In this document: piece by piece, positions 6,536 through 14,981 of the stretch
How the letters are laid out: every line of letters begins with the position of its first letter
How positions within the stretch are numbered: position 1 is the stretch's first letter
NCBI RefSeq assembly: GCF_016803135.1
Contig: NZ_JAEVFE010000003.1
Coordinates: forward strand, 186,001 to 250,000
DNA from: Altererythrobacter sp. C41
GTDB lineage: Bacteria; Pseudomonadota; Alphaproteobacteria; Sphingomonadales; Sphingomonadaceae
DNA length: 64,000 bases
Direction: 5' to 3'
Notes under the pieces: generated by a model
The model's database searches: none
Told to the model about the DNA's origin: nothing
The model's input: the letters and a program-made list of their open reading frames with translations, nothing else
Translations under genes and position numbers: made by a program

Positions 6536-8137
6536 ATGCAGATCAAAGAGACCACCAGCGAAGGCCTCAAGCGCGGCTTCCAGCTCACCATTCCGGCCGG
6601 TGACATCGAGGCCAAGGTCGATGCGGAGGTGAAGAAGATCGCCCCGCAGGTGCGCATGCCGGGCTTCCGTCCGGGCAAAGTGCCGGCCAACCTGATCCGC
6701 AAGATGCATGGCGAGAACGTCCATGCGCAGGTGGTCAACGACGCGATTCGCGGTTCGGTCGACGAACTGATTCGTGACAAGAAGCTCCGTCCGGCGATGC
6801 AGCCGAAGGTCGAGCTGGGCGAGGGATACGAGCAGGGCAAGGACGCGGTGCTCGACGTGGAGCTCGAGGTTCTGCCCCAGATCGAGGCGCCCGAGGTCGA
6901 AGGTCTCGCTCTCGAGCGGCTGGTCGTGCCCGTGAGCGACAAGGAAGTGGACGAGGCGCTCGAACGGATTGCCGGTCAGCAAAAGAGCTACAAGGACGCA
7001 CCGAAGACCAAGAAGGCGGCTGAGGGCGACCAGCTCATCGTCGATTTCGTCGGTTCTATCGACGGGACCGAGTTCGAAGGCGGCAAGGCGGAAGACGCGC
7101 CGCTGGTGATCGGCTCGGGCCAGTTCATCCCCGGTTTCGAGGAACAGCTCACCGGCGTGAAGACGGGCGACGAGAAGACGATCACCGTCACGTTCCCCGA
7201 AGATTACCCGGCCGAGCACCTCAAGGGCAAGGAAGCCCAGTTCGCCGTCACGGTGAAGCAGGTGAAGGTCGAAGGCGAGACGAAGATCGACGACGATTTC
7301 GCCAAGAACCTCGGCCTCGAAGGGCTGGACCAGCTCAAGGGCTTGCTGCGCGGCCAGCTCGAGCAGGAAACCGCTGGCCTCACCCGCACGCAGATGAAGC
7401 GCCAGCTTCTCGACCAACTCGCCGCGGGCCACGACTTCGCGGTGCCGCAGGGCATGGTCGATGCCGAGTTCGAGCAGATCTGGGCCCAGCTCCAGCAGGA
7501 AGCCTCGCGCGACGAGGACCCGGCCAAGGCGCTCAAGGAAATCGAGGCGGAGAAGGACGACTACCGCAAGATCGCCGAACGCCGCGTGCGCCTCGGCCTC
7601 CTGCTCAGCGAGATCGGCCAGAAGAACGGTGTCGAAGTGAGCCAGCAGGAAATGAGCATGCTCGTCCAGCAGGCCGCGCAGCAGTATCGCGCCGAGGACC
7701 GTCAGCGCTTCGTGCAGTACATCCAGTCCGAGCCGATGGCGGCCGCCCAGCTCCGCGCGCCGCTCTATGAGGACAAGGTCGTCGACTTCCTGTTCGACAA
7801 GGCCGAGATTTCCGAGCGCGAAGTGACGCGCGAGGAACTCGAAGCCGCGATCGAGGCCGAAGAGAGCGAACCCGCCGAGAAGCCGGCGGCGAAGAAGAAG
7901 GCGCCGGCGAAGAAGCCCGCCGCCAAGAAGGGCGCGGCCGAGACCGAAGGCGAGGAGAAGGCCCCGGCCAAAAAGCCCGCGGCCAAGAAGGCTCCCGCCA
8001 AGAAGGAAGCGGCGAAGGACGAGGGCAAGAAGGCCCCGGCCAAGAAAGCCGCCGCCAAGTCCGGCGACGAAGCACCGGCGGCCAAGAAGCCGGCCGCAAA
8101 GAAGGCGCCGGCCAAGAAGGCTGCTGCCAAGAAGTGA
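6536..8137 (+). CDS. tig: Trigger factor with long Lys/Ala/Pro C-terminal tail
   Basis: Ribosome-associated chaperone with prolyl isomerase activity that receives nascent chains at the tunnel exit. Residues 1-150 form the ribosome-binding domain with the signature MPGFRPGKVP at about 41-50. An FKBP-type PPIase insert follows at about 160-245 (GDQLIVDFVGSIDGTEFEGG). The chaperone arms extend to about residue 440. It is 533 residues, about 100 more than E. coli trigger factor. The excess is a tail from about residue 442 built of PAKK, AAKK and KKAP repeats interrupted by acidic patches, resembling histone H1 or AlgP-type tails. It heads the tig-clpP-clpX cluster, and a terminator follows. Confidence 0.97.
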   Translation: MQIKETTSEGLKRGFQLTIPAGDIEAKVDAEVKKIAPQVRMPGFRPGKVPANLIRKMHGENVHAQVVNDAIRGSVDELIRDKKLRPAMQPKVELGEGYEQGKDAVLDVELEVLPQIEAPEVEGLALERLVVPVSDKEVDEALERIAGQQKSYKDAPKTKKAAEGDQLIVDFVGSIDGTEFEGGKAEDAPLVIGSGQFIPGFEEQLTGVKTGDEKTITVTFPEDYPAEHLKGKEAQFAVTVKQVKVEGETKIDDDFAKNLGLEGLDQLKGLLRGQLEQETAGLTRTQMKRQLLDQLAAGHDFAVPQGMVDAEFEQIWAQLQQEASRDEDPAKALKEIEAEKDDYRKIAERRVRLGLLLSEIGQKNGVEVSQQEMSMLVQQAAQQYRAEDRQRFVQYIQSEPMAAAQLRAPLYEDKVVDFLFDKAEISEREVTREELEAAIEAEESEPAEKPAAKKKAPAKKPAAKKGAAETEGEEKAPAKKPAAKKAPAKKEAAKDEGKKAPAKKAAAKSGDEAPAAKKPAAKKAPAKKAAAKK

Positions 8138-8166
8138 TCGTCGGGCTACTGCCGGGTGACGAACAG

Positions 8167-8194
8167 GGGCGGCGAGCGTGTCTCGCCGCCCTTT
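8167..8194 (+). terminator. Intrinsic terminator after tig
   Basis: GGGCGGCGAG/CTCGCCGCCC is a perfect 10-bp stem with a 5-base loop followed by TTT. It lies 30 bp after the trigger factor stop codon and separates tig from clpP. Confidence 0.8.
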
Positions 8195-8262
8195 CTCGTC
8201 CGGGGAGCGCTCGGTGGCGCAGAGGCGAAGGTGCCGATTTCCCCGGCCGCAAGGTTAATCCC

Positions 8263-8293
8263 CTTGAACATCGCGCTCGCCATCGCGACATAG
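8263..8293 (+). promoter_or_regulatory. Possible heat-shock (RpoH) promoter of clpP
   Basis: CTTGAA at 8263-8268 matches the -35 element used by alphaproteobacterial RpoH. The -10 candidate, GACATAG near 8287-8293, is a poor match. It lies about 35 bp before the clpP start. Weak on its own; supported mainly by the known heat induction of clpP. Confidence 0.3.
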
Positions 8294-8327
8294 CCGGTCG
8301 CACTTCTGACGAGAGGGAATTTTTCGC

Positions 8328-9026
8328 ATGATCGACCTGTTCGGCACCGACGCCCACGCTTCGCAGGGCCAGTTCACCCGCGATCCGGTGACGGGTGCGC
8401 TGGTGCCGGTGGTGGTCGAGCAGACCAGCCGCGGCGAGCGCAGCTTCGACATCTTCAGCCGCCTGTTGCGCGAACGGATCGTGTTCGTGACCGGGCAGGT
8501 CGAGGACAACATGGCCTCGCTGATCGTGGCCCAGTTGTTGTTCCTCGAAAGCGAGAATCCCTCGAAGCCGATCTCCATGTACATCAACTCGCCGGGCGGC
8601 GTGGTGACGGCGGGCATGGCGATCCACGACACCATGCAATACATCAAGCCGCGCGTTTCGACCGTCTGCGTCGGTCAGGCGGCGTCGATGGGCAGCTTCC
8701 TCCTCGCCGCCGGCGAGCCGGGCATGCGCATCGCGCTGCCGAATGCGCGGATCATGGTCCACCAGCCTTCGGGCGGTGCACGCGGCATGGCGAGCGACAT
8801 CGAGATCCAGGCGCGGGAGATCCTGCGCATCCGCCAGCGGATGAACGATCTCTACGTGAAGTATACCGGCCAGAGCCTCTCGGATATCGAGAAGGCGATG
8901 GACCGCGACACCTTCCTCGAGGCCGACGAAGCGATGAAGTTCGGTATCGTCGACAAGGTGTTCGAGACCCGGCCCGAAAACGAGGAGCCGGCTGACGAAT
9001 CGGGTTCGGGCGGCGCGCCCGAGTAA
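8328..9026 (+). CDS. clpP: ATP-dependent Clp protease proteolytic subunit
   Basis: Serine peptidase that assembles as a double heptamer and degrades substrates delivered by ClpX or ClpA. The catalytic triad is visible: Ser120 in [11 protein letters not shown], His145 in IMVHQPSGG, and Asp194 in MDRDTFL. Handle helix and YVKYTGQ motifs are normal. At 232 residues it is about 25 longer than E. coli ClpP, because of an extended N-terminus and an acidic Gly/Ser-rich C-terminal tail. The preceding sequence GAGAGGGAATTTTTCGC supplies a Shine-Dalgarno sequence. It is followed by clpX on the same strand after 178 bp that contain a hairpin. Confidence 0.97.
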   Translation: MIDLFGTDAHASQGQFTRDPVTGALVPVVVEQTSRGERSFDIFSRLLRERIVFVTGQVEDNMASLIVAQLLFLESENPSKPISMYINSPGGVVTAGMAIHDTMQYIKPRVSTVCVGQAASMGSFLLAAGEPGMRIALPNARIMVHQPSGGARGMASDIEIQAREILRIRQRMNDLYVKYTGQSLSDIEKAMDRDTFLEADEAMKFGIVDKVFETRPENEEPADESGSGGAPE

Positions 9027-9164
9027 CTCGCAGCCGGGGAACTGCCCCGGCGCGGAACGGTTGCGGTAGCAATCGGGCAACCCTGCCACTTCAGCTTGTG
9101 GCAATGCCCCGAATGCTAAACCCGGTGTGTTGATTAATGACCAACCGGCTTTAGAGTCGGTCGA

Positions 9165-9189
9165 ATCCCGCCGTTGGAATCGGCGGGAT
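9165..9189 (+). other. Hairpin in the clpX leader
   Basis: ATCCCGCCG/CGGCGGGAT is a perfect 9-bp stem with a 7-base loop, ending 15 bases before the clpX ATG. There is no T tract, so it is not a standard terminator. It could affect clpX translation or transcript stability. Confidence 0.55.
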
Positions 9190-9204
9190 CGGGAAGCACG
9201 GGAT

Positions 9205-10467
9205 ATGACCAAGTTGAGCGGAACCGATAGCAAGTCCACGCTGTACTGCAGCTTCTGCGGCAAGTCGCAGCACGAGGTGAGGAAACTCATCGCGGGGCCG
9301 ACGGTGTTCATCTGCGACGAATGCGTCGAGCTGTGCAACGACATCATTCGCGAAGAGACCAAGGCCGGGCTCACGGGCCGCAAGGAAGGCGAAGTCCCGA
9401 CCCCGAACGACATCTTCGTGACCCTGAACGATTATGTGATCGGTCAGGACCGCGCCAAGCGCGTGCTCTCGGTCGCGGTGCACAACCACTACAAGCGGCT
9501 GAAGCACAGCGGCAAGGCGGGCGACGTCGAGCTGGCGAAGTCGAACATCCTGCTGGTCGGCCCGACCGGTTCGGGCAAGACGCTGCTGGCGCAGACGCTG
9601 GCGCGCACGTTCGACGTGCCGTTCACGATGGCCGACGCGACCACGCTGACCGAAGCCGGCTATGTCGGCGAGGACGTCGAGAACATCATCCTCAAGCTGC
9701 TCCAGTCGAGCGACTACAACGTCGACAAGGCGCAGCACGGCATCGTCTACATCGACGAGATCGACAAGATCACCCGCAAGGCGGAAAATCCCTCGATCAC
9801 GCGCGACGTGTCGGGCGAGGGCGTGCAGCAGGCGCTGCTCAAGCTGATGGAAGGCACGACCGCCTCCGTCCCGCCGCAGGGCGGCCGCAAGCATCCGCAG
9901 CAGGAATTCCTGCAGGTCGACACGACCAACATCCTGTTCATCTGCGGCGGCGCCTTCGCGGGGCTGGAGAAGATCATCGCCGACCGCCTGCAGAAGCGCT
10001 CGATCGGCTTCGGCGCGCACGTCGCCGATCCCGACAAGCGCCGCGTCGGCGAACTGCTCGAGAAGTGCGAGCCGGAGGATCTGCTCAAGTTCGGCCTGAT
10101 CCCCGAATTCGTCGGCCGTCTGCCGGTCATCGCCACGCTGCGCGATCTCGATGTCGCGGCGCTGGTGCAGATCCTCAGCGAACCGAAGAACGCGCTGGTC
10201 AAGCAGTACCGCAAGCTGTTCGAGCTCGAGGATGTCGAACTGACCTTCACCGACGACGCGCTGGAAACGATCGCCGAGCGGGCGATCAAGCGCAAGACCG
10301 GTGCACGCGGCCTGCGCTCGATCGTCGAAGGCATCCTGCTCGACACGATGTTCGACCTGCCCGACATGGACGGGGTGAGCGAGATCGTGATCGATAAGGA
10401 CGTGGTCGAAGGCCGCAAGGACCCGATTCGCGTGCTCGGCGGCGAGAAGAAAGAAGCGGCCGCCTGA
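9205..10467 (+). CDS. clpX: ATP-dependent Clp protease ATPase subunit
   Basis: Hexameric AAA+ unfoldase that feeds proteins to ClpP. The N-terminal zinc-binding domain has C15-x2-C18 and C37-x2-C40. Walker A GPTGSGKT is at residues 119-126, Walker [11 protein letters not shown] follows, and sensor II lies in [10 protein letters not shown]. The pore and IGF regions (RSIGFGAHV) are present; the loop that contacts ClpP is therefore intact. The start at ATG 9205 gives [21 protein letters not shown] and 420 residues, the normal length; an in-frame ATG/TTG extension to 9127 would add 26 unusual residues. It follows clpP, as in most proteobacteria. Confidence 0.98.
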   Translation: MTKLSGTDSKSTLYCSFCGKSQHEVRKLIAGPTVFICDECVELCNDIIREETKAGLTGRKEGEVPTPNDIFVTLNDYVIGQDRAKRVLSVAVHNHYKRLKHSGKAGDVELAKSNILLVGPTGSGKTLLAQTLARTFDVPFTMADATTLTEAGYVGEDVENIILKLLQSSDYNVDKAQHGIVYIDEIDKITRKAENPSITRDVSGEGVQQALLKLMEGTTASVPPQGGRKHPQQEFLQVDTTNILFICGGAFAGLEKIIADRLQKRSIGFGAHVADPDKRRVGELLEKCEPEDLLKFGLIPEFVGRLPVIATLRDLDVAALVQILSEPKNALVKQYRKLFELEDVELTFTDDALETIAERAIKRKTGARGLRSIVEGILLDTMFDLPDMDGVSEIVIDKDVVEGRKDPIRVLGGEKKEAAA

Positions 10468-10630
10468 CAGGCGCCGCTCCGCCGCGCATGGCGCTGCGGA
10501 CATAATCGGCCCCGCGCGGGCCGTTCACGCCTTACCGGGCGCAAGTGGCGCGGCACGCGGTTGCGCCCCGGACCGGGTCCTGTTTGGGCTCGGGCCGCAC
10601 TGTCACGCGAAATACGAGGAATTCCCGAAC

Positions 10631-10813
10631 ATGGCCACCAACGCACAGCTCGCGGCCAAGCTTCTGCGCGATGCGAGCGGCTTCTTCCGCAACGTCGGCG
10701 AACAGAACCCGCAGCTCCAGCAGCAGATGGACGACAACGCGCAGGTTTACGAGCAGGTCGCCGAACTGGTCGAGAACGACCCGAACGGGGAGCTTCCCGC
10801 GCAGGAGGGGTAG
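10631..10813 (+). CDS. Small conserved-looking hypothetical protein (60 aa)
   Basis: A 60-residue soluble protein rich in Gln, Asn, Asp and Glu, with a predicted amphipathic helix ([18 protein letters not shown]) followed by [20 protein letters not shown] and an acidic tail. The upstream sequence AATACGAGGAATTCCCGAAC includes GAGGAA at suitable spacing for a ribosome-binding site. Codon usage agrees with the neighbours. I do not recognise the family. It sits 163 bp after clpX on the same strand and could be an independent small gene. Function unknown. Confidence 0.7.
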   Translation: MATNAQLAAKLLRDASGFFRNVGEQNPQLQQQMDDNAQVYEQVAELVENDPNGELPAQEG

Positions 10814-10870
10814 GGCTTGCGGGCGGCGGGGCACGAGGACCGTTTCCCGCCGTCCCTCTACCTCACTTAC

Positions 10871-10899
10871 CATCATCCCAGCGAATGTTGGGATGACGG
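10871..10899. repeat. Single-arm copy of family A repeat
   Basis: TCATCCCAGCGAATGTTGGG and its continuation form one imperfect hairpin (TCATCCCA/TGGGATGA). It corresponds to one arm of the two-arm elements at 44.8, 46.5 and 47.4 kb. It lies between two convergent genes and may act as a bidirectional terminator. Confidence 0.7.
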
Positions 10900-10906
10900 C
10901 CGTCTC

Positions 10907-11857
10907 CTAACAACTCTCCGCCGAGGATAGCCCGCAATCGGCATCGCGCTCGATCTGGATCGTCGCGTGACCGATGCGGTGGTGATGGTCCAACTCGTGC
11001 GCAATCTCGCGCAGGAAGTCGTCGCCGGGATGGCCGGCCGGCATGACGAGATGCGCGGTCATAGCCGTTTCGGTCGTACTCATCGGCCAGATGTGCAGGT
11101 CGTGGATCGCGGCCACTCCGGGCAGACGTGCCAGATAGGCGCGCACCTCTTCTTCCGAGATTCCCTCCGGCACGGCGAGCAGGCCCATCTTCACGCTGTC
11201 CTTGAGCAATCCCCAGGTGCCCCAGGCGATCACCGCCACGATCACGAGGCTTGTCGCCGGATCGATCCAGGTCGCACCGGTCAGCAGGATCGCCGCGCCC
11301 GCGATCACCACACCGAGCGAGACCAGCGCGTCGGCGACCATGTGCAGGAACGCGCCGCGAATGTTCAGATCGTCGTGCCGCCCGCGCATGAACAGCAGCG
11401 CAGTCGCGGTGTTGATCACGATCCCCACGCCCGCGACAACGATCATCGTCCACCCCTCCACCTCGGCCGGATTGGTCAGGCGGTTGAGCGTCTCGAACAG
11501 GATCGCACCGATCGCGACCAGCAGCAGCCCGGCATTGGCCATGGCGGCCAGGATGGTCGAGCTCTTGTAGCCGTAGGTGAACTTGCCGGACGGCGGCTTT
11601 CGCGCCGCAGCAGCGGCGGCCCAGGCGAGCAGCAGGCTCAGCACATCCGACAGGTTGTGCCCGGCGTCGGCCACCAGGGCCATCGAGCCCGAGATGAAGC
11701 CGTAGGCGGCCTCGACCAGGACGAACGCACCGTTGAGCACGATGCCGATCGCGAAGGCGCGGCCGAAATCCGCCGGCGCATGGGCGTGGCCATGGCCATG
11801 CGAATGCCCGTGCGAATGTCCGTGATTATGCGAATGACCCGCGCCCATCGCGCTCAC
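10907..11857 (-). CDS. Cation diffusion facilitator (CDF) metal efflux protein
   Basis: Proton-coupled exporter of Zn2+ or a related divalent metal in the inner membrane. The N-terminus is a His-rich metal-binding stretch (alternating His-Gly-His-Ser to about residue 27). About six transmembrane helices follow, carrying the CDF signature DAGHNLSDVLSL and the second metal-site half HMVADALVSLGV. The cytoplasmic C-terminal domain starts around residue 215 (EVRAYLARLPGVAAIHDLHIW). It is 316 residues, typical of the CzcD/ZitB/DmeF group. GTG at 11857 overlaps the mtgA stop by four bases; ATG at 11848 is an alternative. The specific metal cannot be read from sequence. Confidence 0.93.
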   Translation of the reverse strand: MSAMGAGHSHNHGHSHGHSHGHGHAHAPADFGRAFAIGIVLNGAFVLVEAAYGFISGSMALVADAGHNLSDVLSLLLAWAAAAAARKPPSGKFTYGYKSSTILAAMANAGLLLVAIGAILFETLNRLTNPAEVEGWTMIVVAGVGIVINTATALLFMRGRHDDLNIRGAFLHMVADALVSLGVVIAGAAILLTGATWIDPATSLVIVAVIAWGTWGLLKDSVKMGLLAVPEGISEEEVRAYLARLPGVAAIHDLHIWPMSTTETAMTAHLVMPAGHPGDDFLREIAHELDHHHRIGHATIQIERDADCGLSSAESC

Positions 11858-12528
11858 TCATAGACGCAGGCGTCGAGCCCGTCACGCCCGACGACGCCCA
11901 TGCGGGCCGCGATCGTGTTGCCGTAACGGCGCGTGAAGCCGGCCGGATTCACCACCGAACGCTGCTTGGGCAGCGGCAGTGCGGCCGCCATGCGTGCGGC
12001 CTCGATGCGGCTGAGGCGGGCGGCGGAGTGATTGAAATAGCGCTGCGCTCCGGCCTCGGCGCCATAGGTCCCGATCCCCGTCTCGGCGACGTTCAGGTAG
12101 ACTTCCATGATCCGCCGCTTGCCCCAGATGTTCTCGATCAGGAAGGTGAACCAGGCCTCCAGCCCCTTGCGGAAGAACCCCCCGTCCTGCCACAGGAAGA
12201 CGTTCTTGGCGGTCTGCTGGCTGATGGTCGACGCCCCGCGGATACGCCCGCCCTGCGCATTGTGCTGGATCGCCTTCTCGATCGCTTCACGGTCGAAACC
12301 GTTGTGGCTGCAGAACTTGCCGTCCTCGGCGGCGATCACCGCGGCGACGAGATTGCGGTCGATGTTCGAAAGCGGCTCCCAATCCTTGGTGATGCCATTC
12401 TCGTCCAGCAACATCGTGACCGTCACCGGCGGCGGCACGAACCTGTAGACGACCACGAGCAGGAGGCTGAGCCCCACGAACCACAGAACCAGCTTGGCGA
12501 GCAGCATCAGGAACCAGCGCATGGGCAA
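11854..12528 (-). CDS. mtgA: Monofunctional peptidoglycan glycosyltransferase
   Basis: GT51-family enzyme that polymerises lipid II into glycan strands in the periplasm. One N-terminal transmembrane anchor (LMLLAKLVLWFVGLSLLLVVVY) precedes the catalytic domain. The first catalytic Glu is in AAVIAAEDGKFCSHNGFD. GASTISQQTAKNVFLW and the RKGLEAWFTFLIE motif with the second essential Glu are intact. KRRIMEVYLNVAETGIGTYG and AARMAAALPLPK complete the family set. There is no transpeptidase domain, so it is monofunctional; 224 residues is standard. The gene ends within the start of the CDF exporter (4-nt overlap), an operon link with no obvious functional logic. Confidence 0.96.
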   Translation of the reverse strand: MPMRWFLMLLAKLVLWFVGLSLLLVVVYRFVPPPVTVTMLLDENGITKDWEPLSNIDRNLVAAVIAAEDGKFCSHNGFDREAIEKAIQHNAQGGRIRGASTISQQTAKNVFLWQDGGFFRKGLEAWFTFLIENIWGKRRIMEVYLNVAETGIGTYGAEAGAQRYFNHSAARLSRIEAARMAAALPLPKQRSVVNPAGFTRRYGNTIAARMGVVGRDGLDACVYE

Positions 12529-12564
12529 ACCGGATAAGGGCGGCAGAAGCCGCGTGCAATCGCC

Positions 12565-12945
12565 TTACTTGCGTGCGTCGAACGCGGCGCGGGCGGCTTC
12601 GATCTTCTCGATGTTGCGCTCCGCCCAGTGCCATACTCCGCAAAATGCCTCGGCAAGATCGTGTCCGAGCTCGGTCAGCCGGTATTCGACCCGCGGCGGA
12701 ACCTCCGGGTGAACCGTGCGCGTCACCAAGCCTTCGCGCTCCATTTGCCTGAGCGTCTGGGTGAGCATCTTCTGGCTGATTCCCGGCACCGCGCGGCCGA
12801 TCGCGCTGAACCGCTGCTCGCCTGCTTCCTCGAGCGCCTCCAGCACGAGAAGAGTCCACTTGTCGGCAACGCGGCCGATCGTCTCGTCGACCAGTGCGTC
12901 CACACGCGGGTCCGAATGATAGCTCGTATGCGGCGGTTTTCCCAT
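12565..12945 (-). CDS. HxlR-family winged-helix regulator
   Basis: A 126-residue MarR-like/HxlR DNA-binding protein. The family core is clear: DKWTLLVLEALEEAGEQRFSA, then GISQKMLTQTLRQMEREGLV as the recognition region, and VEYRLTELGHDLAEAF as the wing and following helix. HxlR proteins are usually dimers that respond to electrophiles, aldehydes or quinones, sometimes via a cysteine; here one Cys lies late in the protein (AFCGVWHW). It is divergent from an SDR oxidoreductase, the typical arrangement for a repressor and its target, with an inverted repeat between them. Confidence 0.93.
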   Translation of the reverse strand: MGKPPHTSYHSDPRVDALVDETIGRVADKWTLLVLEALEEAGEQRFSAIGRAVPGISQKMLTQTLRQMEREGLVTRTVHPEVPPRVEYRLTELGHDLAEAFCGVWHWAERNIEKIEAARAAFDARK

Positions 12946-12982
12946 TTCTTTCCTTCCGGTAACTACCGCACGTTGAGGTGCC

Positions 12983-13001
12983 TACTTTCCATAAGAGAGT
13001 A
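12983..13001. promoter_or_regulatory. Candidate HxlR operator
   Basis: TACT-N11-AGTA lies in the 105-bp gap between the divergent HxlR regulator and SDR genes. The TACTTT...AGAGAGTA form resembles the TACT-type palindromes bound by other HxlR/YodB proteins. Inferred from position and shape only. Confidence 0.45.
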
Positions 13002-13050
13002 ATGGACTAGATGGAGTGCCTCTCCAACGCAAGCAAGGAAGGTTCTTCTC

Positions 13051-13791
13051 ATGAAGACCAGTGGCAATACCATTCTCGTCACCGGCGGCGGCAGCGGGAT
13101 CGGCCGCGAACTCGCGCGGCGCTGGCACGAACTTGGCAACACCGTGATCGTCGCCGGCCGTAACGAAAGCTCGCTCGCCGAAACCGCCGAGGGACATGCG
13201 AACATCCATCCGATGGTGTTCGATGTGTCCGATCCGGCCGATATCGAACGTTTCGTGCGGGACCTGATCGGGCGGTTCCCTGCGCTCAATGTGCTGGTGA
13301 ACAATGCCGGCATCATGCACTACGAGGACGTGACGACGAAACGCGACCTGGCCGATGCGGAGGCGACGGTGGTCACCAATCTGCTCGGCCCGATCCGGCT
13401 CACCGACGCGCTCGTCGATCATCTGGCGAGGCAGGACGGCGCTGCGATCGTCAACGTCAGCTCGGGCCTCGCATTCGTGCCGATGCCCAAGGCGGCCACC
13501 TATTCGGCGACGAAGGCGGCGCTCCACAGCTATTCGATCTCGCTGCGCGCGAAACTCGAAGGCGCGGTTGAGGTGATCGAGATCGTGCCGCCCGCCGTGC
13601 AGACCGAACTGACGCCGGGCCAGTCGACCCGCGAAGGCTACCTTCCGCTCGGCACCTTCGTCGATCAGGTCATGATGCAGTTCGAAAGCGGTGCGCCGCC
13701 TGAGGTTTGCGTGCCCAATGCCCTGGTGCTTCGCAACGCGGAGAAGGAGGGGCGGTTCGAGGAAGCCCTGGCGATCACCAGGAGCTTCTGA
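13051..13791 (+). CDS. Short-chain dehydrogenase/reductase (DltE-like)
   Basis: A 246-residue NAD(P)-dependent oxidoreductase of the classical SDR fold. The cofactor motif TGGGSGIGRELA is at residues 11-22, NNAGIMHYED is the structural motif, the catalytic Ser is in NVSSGLAF, and YSATKAALHSY carries the catalytic Tyr and Lys. GRNESSLA after the second strand hints at NADP preference. A Shine-Dalgarno sequence (AAGGAAGG) precedes the ATG. The overall pattern resembles DltE/YvaG-type SDRs of unknown substrate. It is divergent from an HxlR regulator and probably its target, suggesting induction by a reactive carbonyl or quinone; this is inference. Confidence 0.93.
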   Translation: MKTSGNTILVTGGGSGIGRELARRWHELGNTVIVAGRNESSLAETAEGHANIHPMVFDVSDPADIERFVRDLIGRFPALNVLVNNAGIMHYEDVTTKRDLADAEATVVTNLLGPIRLTDALVDHLARQDGAAIVNVSSGLAFVPMPKAATYSATKAALHSYSISLRAKLEGAVEVIEIVPPAVQTELTPGQSTREGYLPLGTFVDQVMMQFESGAPPEVCVPNALVLRNAEKEGRFEEALAITRSF

Positions 13792-13815
13792 TCGCCGGCG
13801 TGGGGCGCTTGCGCG

Positions 13816-14976
13816 TCAATCGGGGAAGCGCACCACGCTGTTCGCCTCGGGCATGGACGGGCCCGGCACGGGTCCGGCCGGCTGCCAGGGCCCGCTGCCG
13901 AGGTCGGTGATCGAGGCGTATCGGCCGATGATCTCCGCGCCTTCGATCAGAAAGGGCAGGCCCTCCGCTGCAAGAGGCGATGGGCGTGAAGCGACATGGA
14001 AATGAAGATGCGGGGAGGTGCCCTGACCGGTCAGCCCGAGGCGCGCGATCACCTGCCCGCGCTTCACCCTGTCACCGGGCTTCACCAGAAGGCCCGGCTG
14101 CAGATGCTCGTAGAAGGCGAAGCGCCCGTTTCCGAGGTCGAGGGCGACGAAGTTGCCCGTCGCATCGCCGATCGAGACGCGCGGCAGGTCGGCACGCAAA
14201 AGCGGTTCGGTAAATTCGTCGCGAGTCGCCGCAACGACGGCGTCGGCCACCGCCAGCACTTCCGCACCATATCCGAGCGAGTCGGCCAACGTCTTGCTGT
14301 CGGAGCGATCGAGCCGCCCCTGCGCGTCCGCCTTCATCCAGTCGATCGCAAACCTGCCGGGGATCGTCGCCTGTCCGGCCGTGGCATAGACCACGCGGCG
14401 GTGGCCGCGCTCCATCTCGGGCGCATAGACGGCGACCCACGGTCCTCCGCGCAGGGGCGGACTCAGGATCGGCAGCGGGCGTGTGTCCACCTCGATCCGG
14501 CCGGCATCTATCACTGCCGCTCCGTCCTTGCTCGTAACCGCGACCTTGTGCGCCAGGCTCGCCGGGATGCCGGACCCACTCAGCGGAACGTCGAGATAGA
14601 CGATCGTGCGTGCACCCGGCGCGATCGCGAGGCCGTCCGCCCCACTCGAAGGGACCCCGCCGAGCGCTGCGGCGAGCCGATCGCCGGAAAGGGCCAGCAG
14701 AGGCGCGCCCGTCGCACCGTCCTCGACCGTCAATTCATCCAAAGTCAGGGGCGCCGACGAAAAATTCGTCAGGTGCAGCTCATAGATGAGATGCTGGCGG
14801 CCGCCGATACGGACGGGAGCCGGGCGGTAAGGCAGTTCCGCATCGAACGCCTGGATAGTGGCAGGCGCCCGGACCGGGGGCGCCGGTTGCGCCGCCGCCG
14901 CCGGACCAATAACTGCCGGCAAGAGAAGAACGGCCGCCGCGTGACGCCCATACGAAAGGCGCCACGGGCGGACCAT
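13816..14976 (-). CDS. Secreted M23-family metallopeptidase, altered first zinc motif
   Basis: A 386-residue protein with a signal sequence ending near AAAAQ (residue 30), a beta-rich N-terminal half, and a LytM/M23 domain from about residue 195. The second half of the active site is intact: YEHLQPG at about 289 and HLHFH at 323-327. The first metal motif HxxxD appears as RFAID (R208-D212), so the usual first His ligand is replaced; a nearby GHRR at 191-194 might compensate. The enzyme would cut peptidoglycan cross-links, or act as an activator if inactive. It lies directly downstream of rpoH (5-bp gap, same strand) and converges on the SDR gene. Confidence 0.9.
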   Translation of the reverse strand: MVRPWRLSYGRHAAAVLLLPAVIGPAAAAQPAPPVRAPATIQAFDAELPYRPAPVRIGGRQHLIYELHLTNFSSAPLTLDELTVEDGATGAPLLALSGDRLAAALGGVPSSGADGLAIAPGARTIVYLDVPLSGSGIPASLAHKVAVTSKDGAAVIDAGRIEVDTRPLPILSPPLRGGPWVAVYAPEMERGHRRVVYATAGQATIPGRFAIDWMKADAQGRLDRSDSKTLADSLGYGAEVLAVADAVVAATRDEFTEPLLRADLPRVSIGDATGNFVALDLGNGRFAFYEHLQPGLLVKPGDRVKRGQVIARLGLTGQGTSPHLHFHVASRPSPLAAEGLPFLIEGAEIIGRYASITDLGSGPWQPAGPVPGPSMPEANSVVRFPD

Positions 14977-14981
14977 TTAGC

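Noticed and set aside
7605-9413. Leftward frame of about 600 codons across the end of tig, clpP and the start of clpX
   Set aside because: It spans three real genes and the terminator after tig, and its translation is low-complexity.
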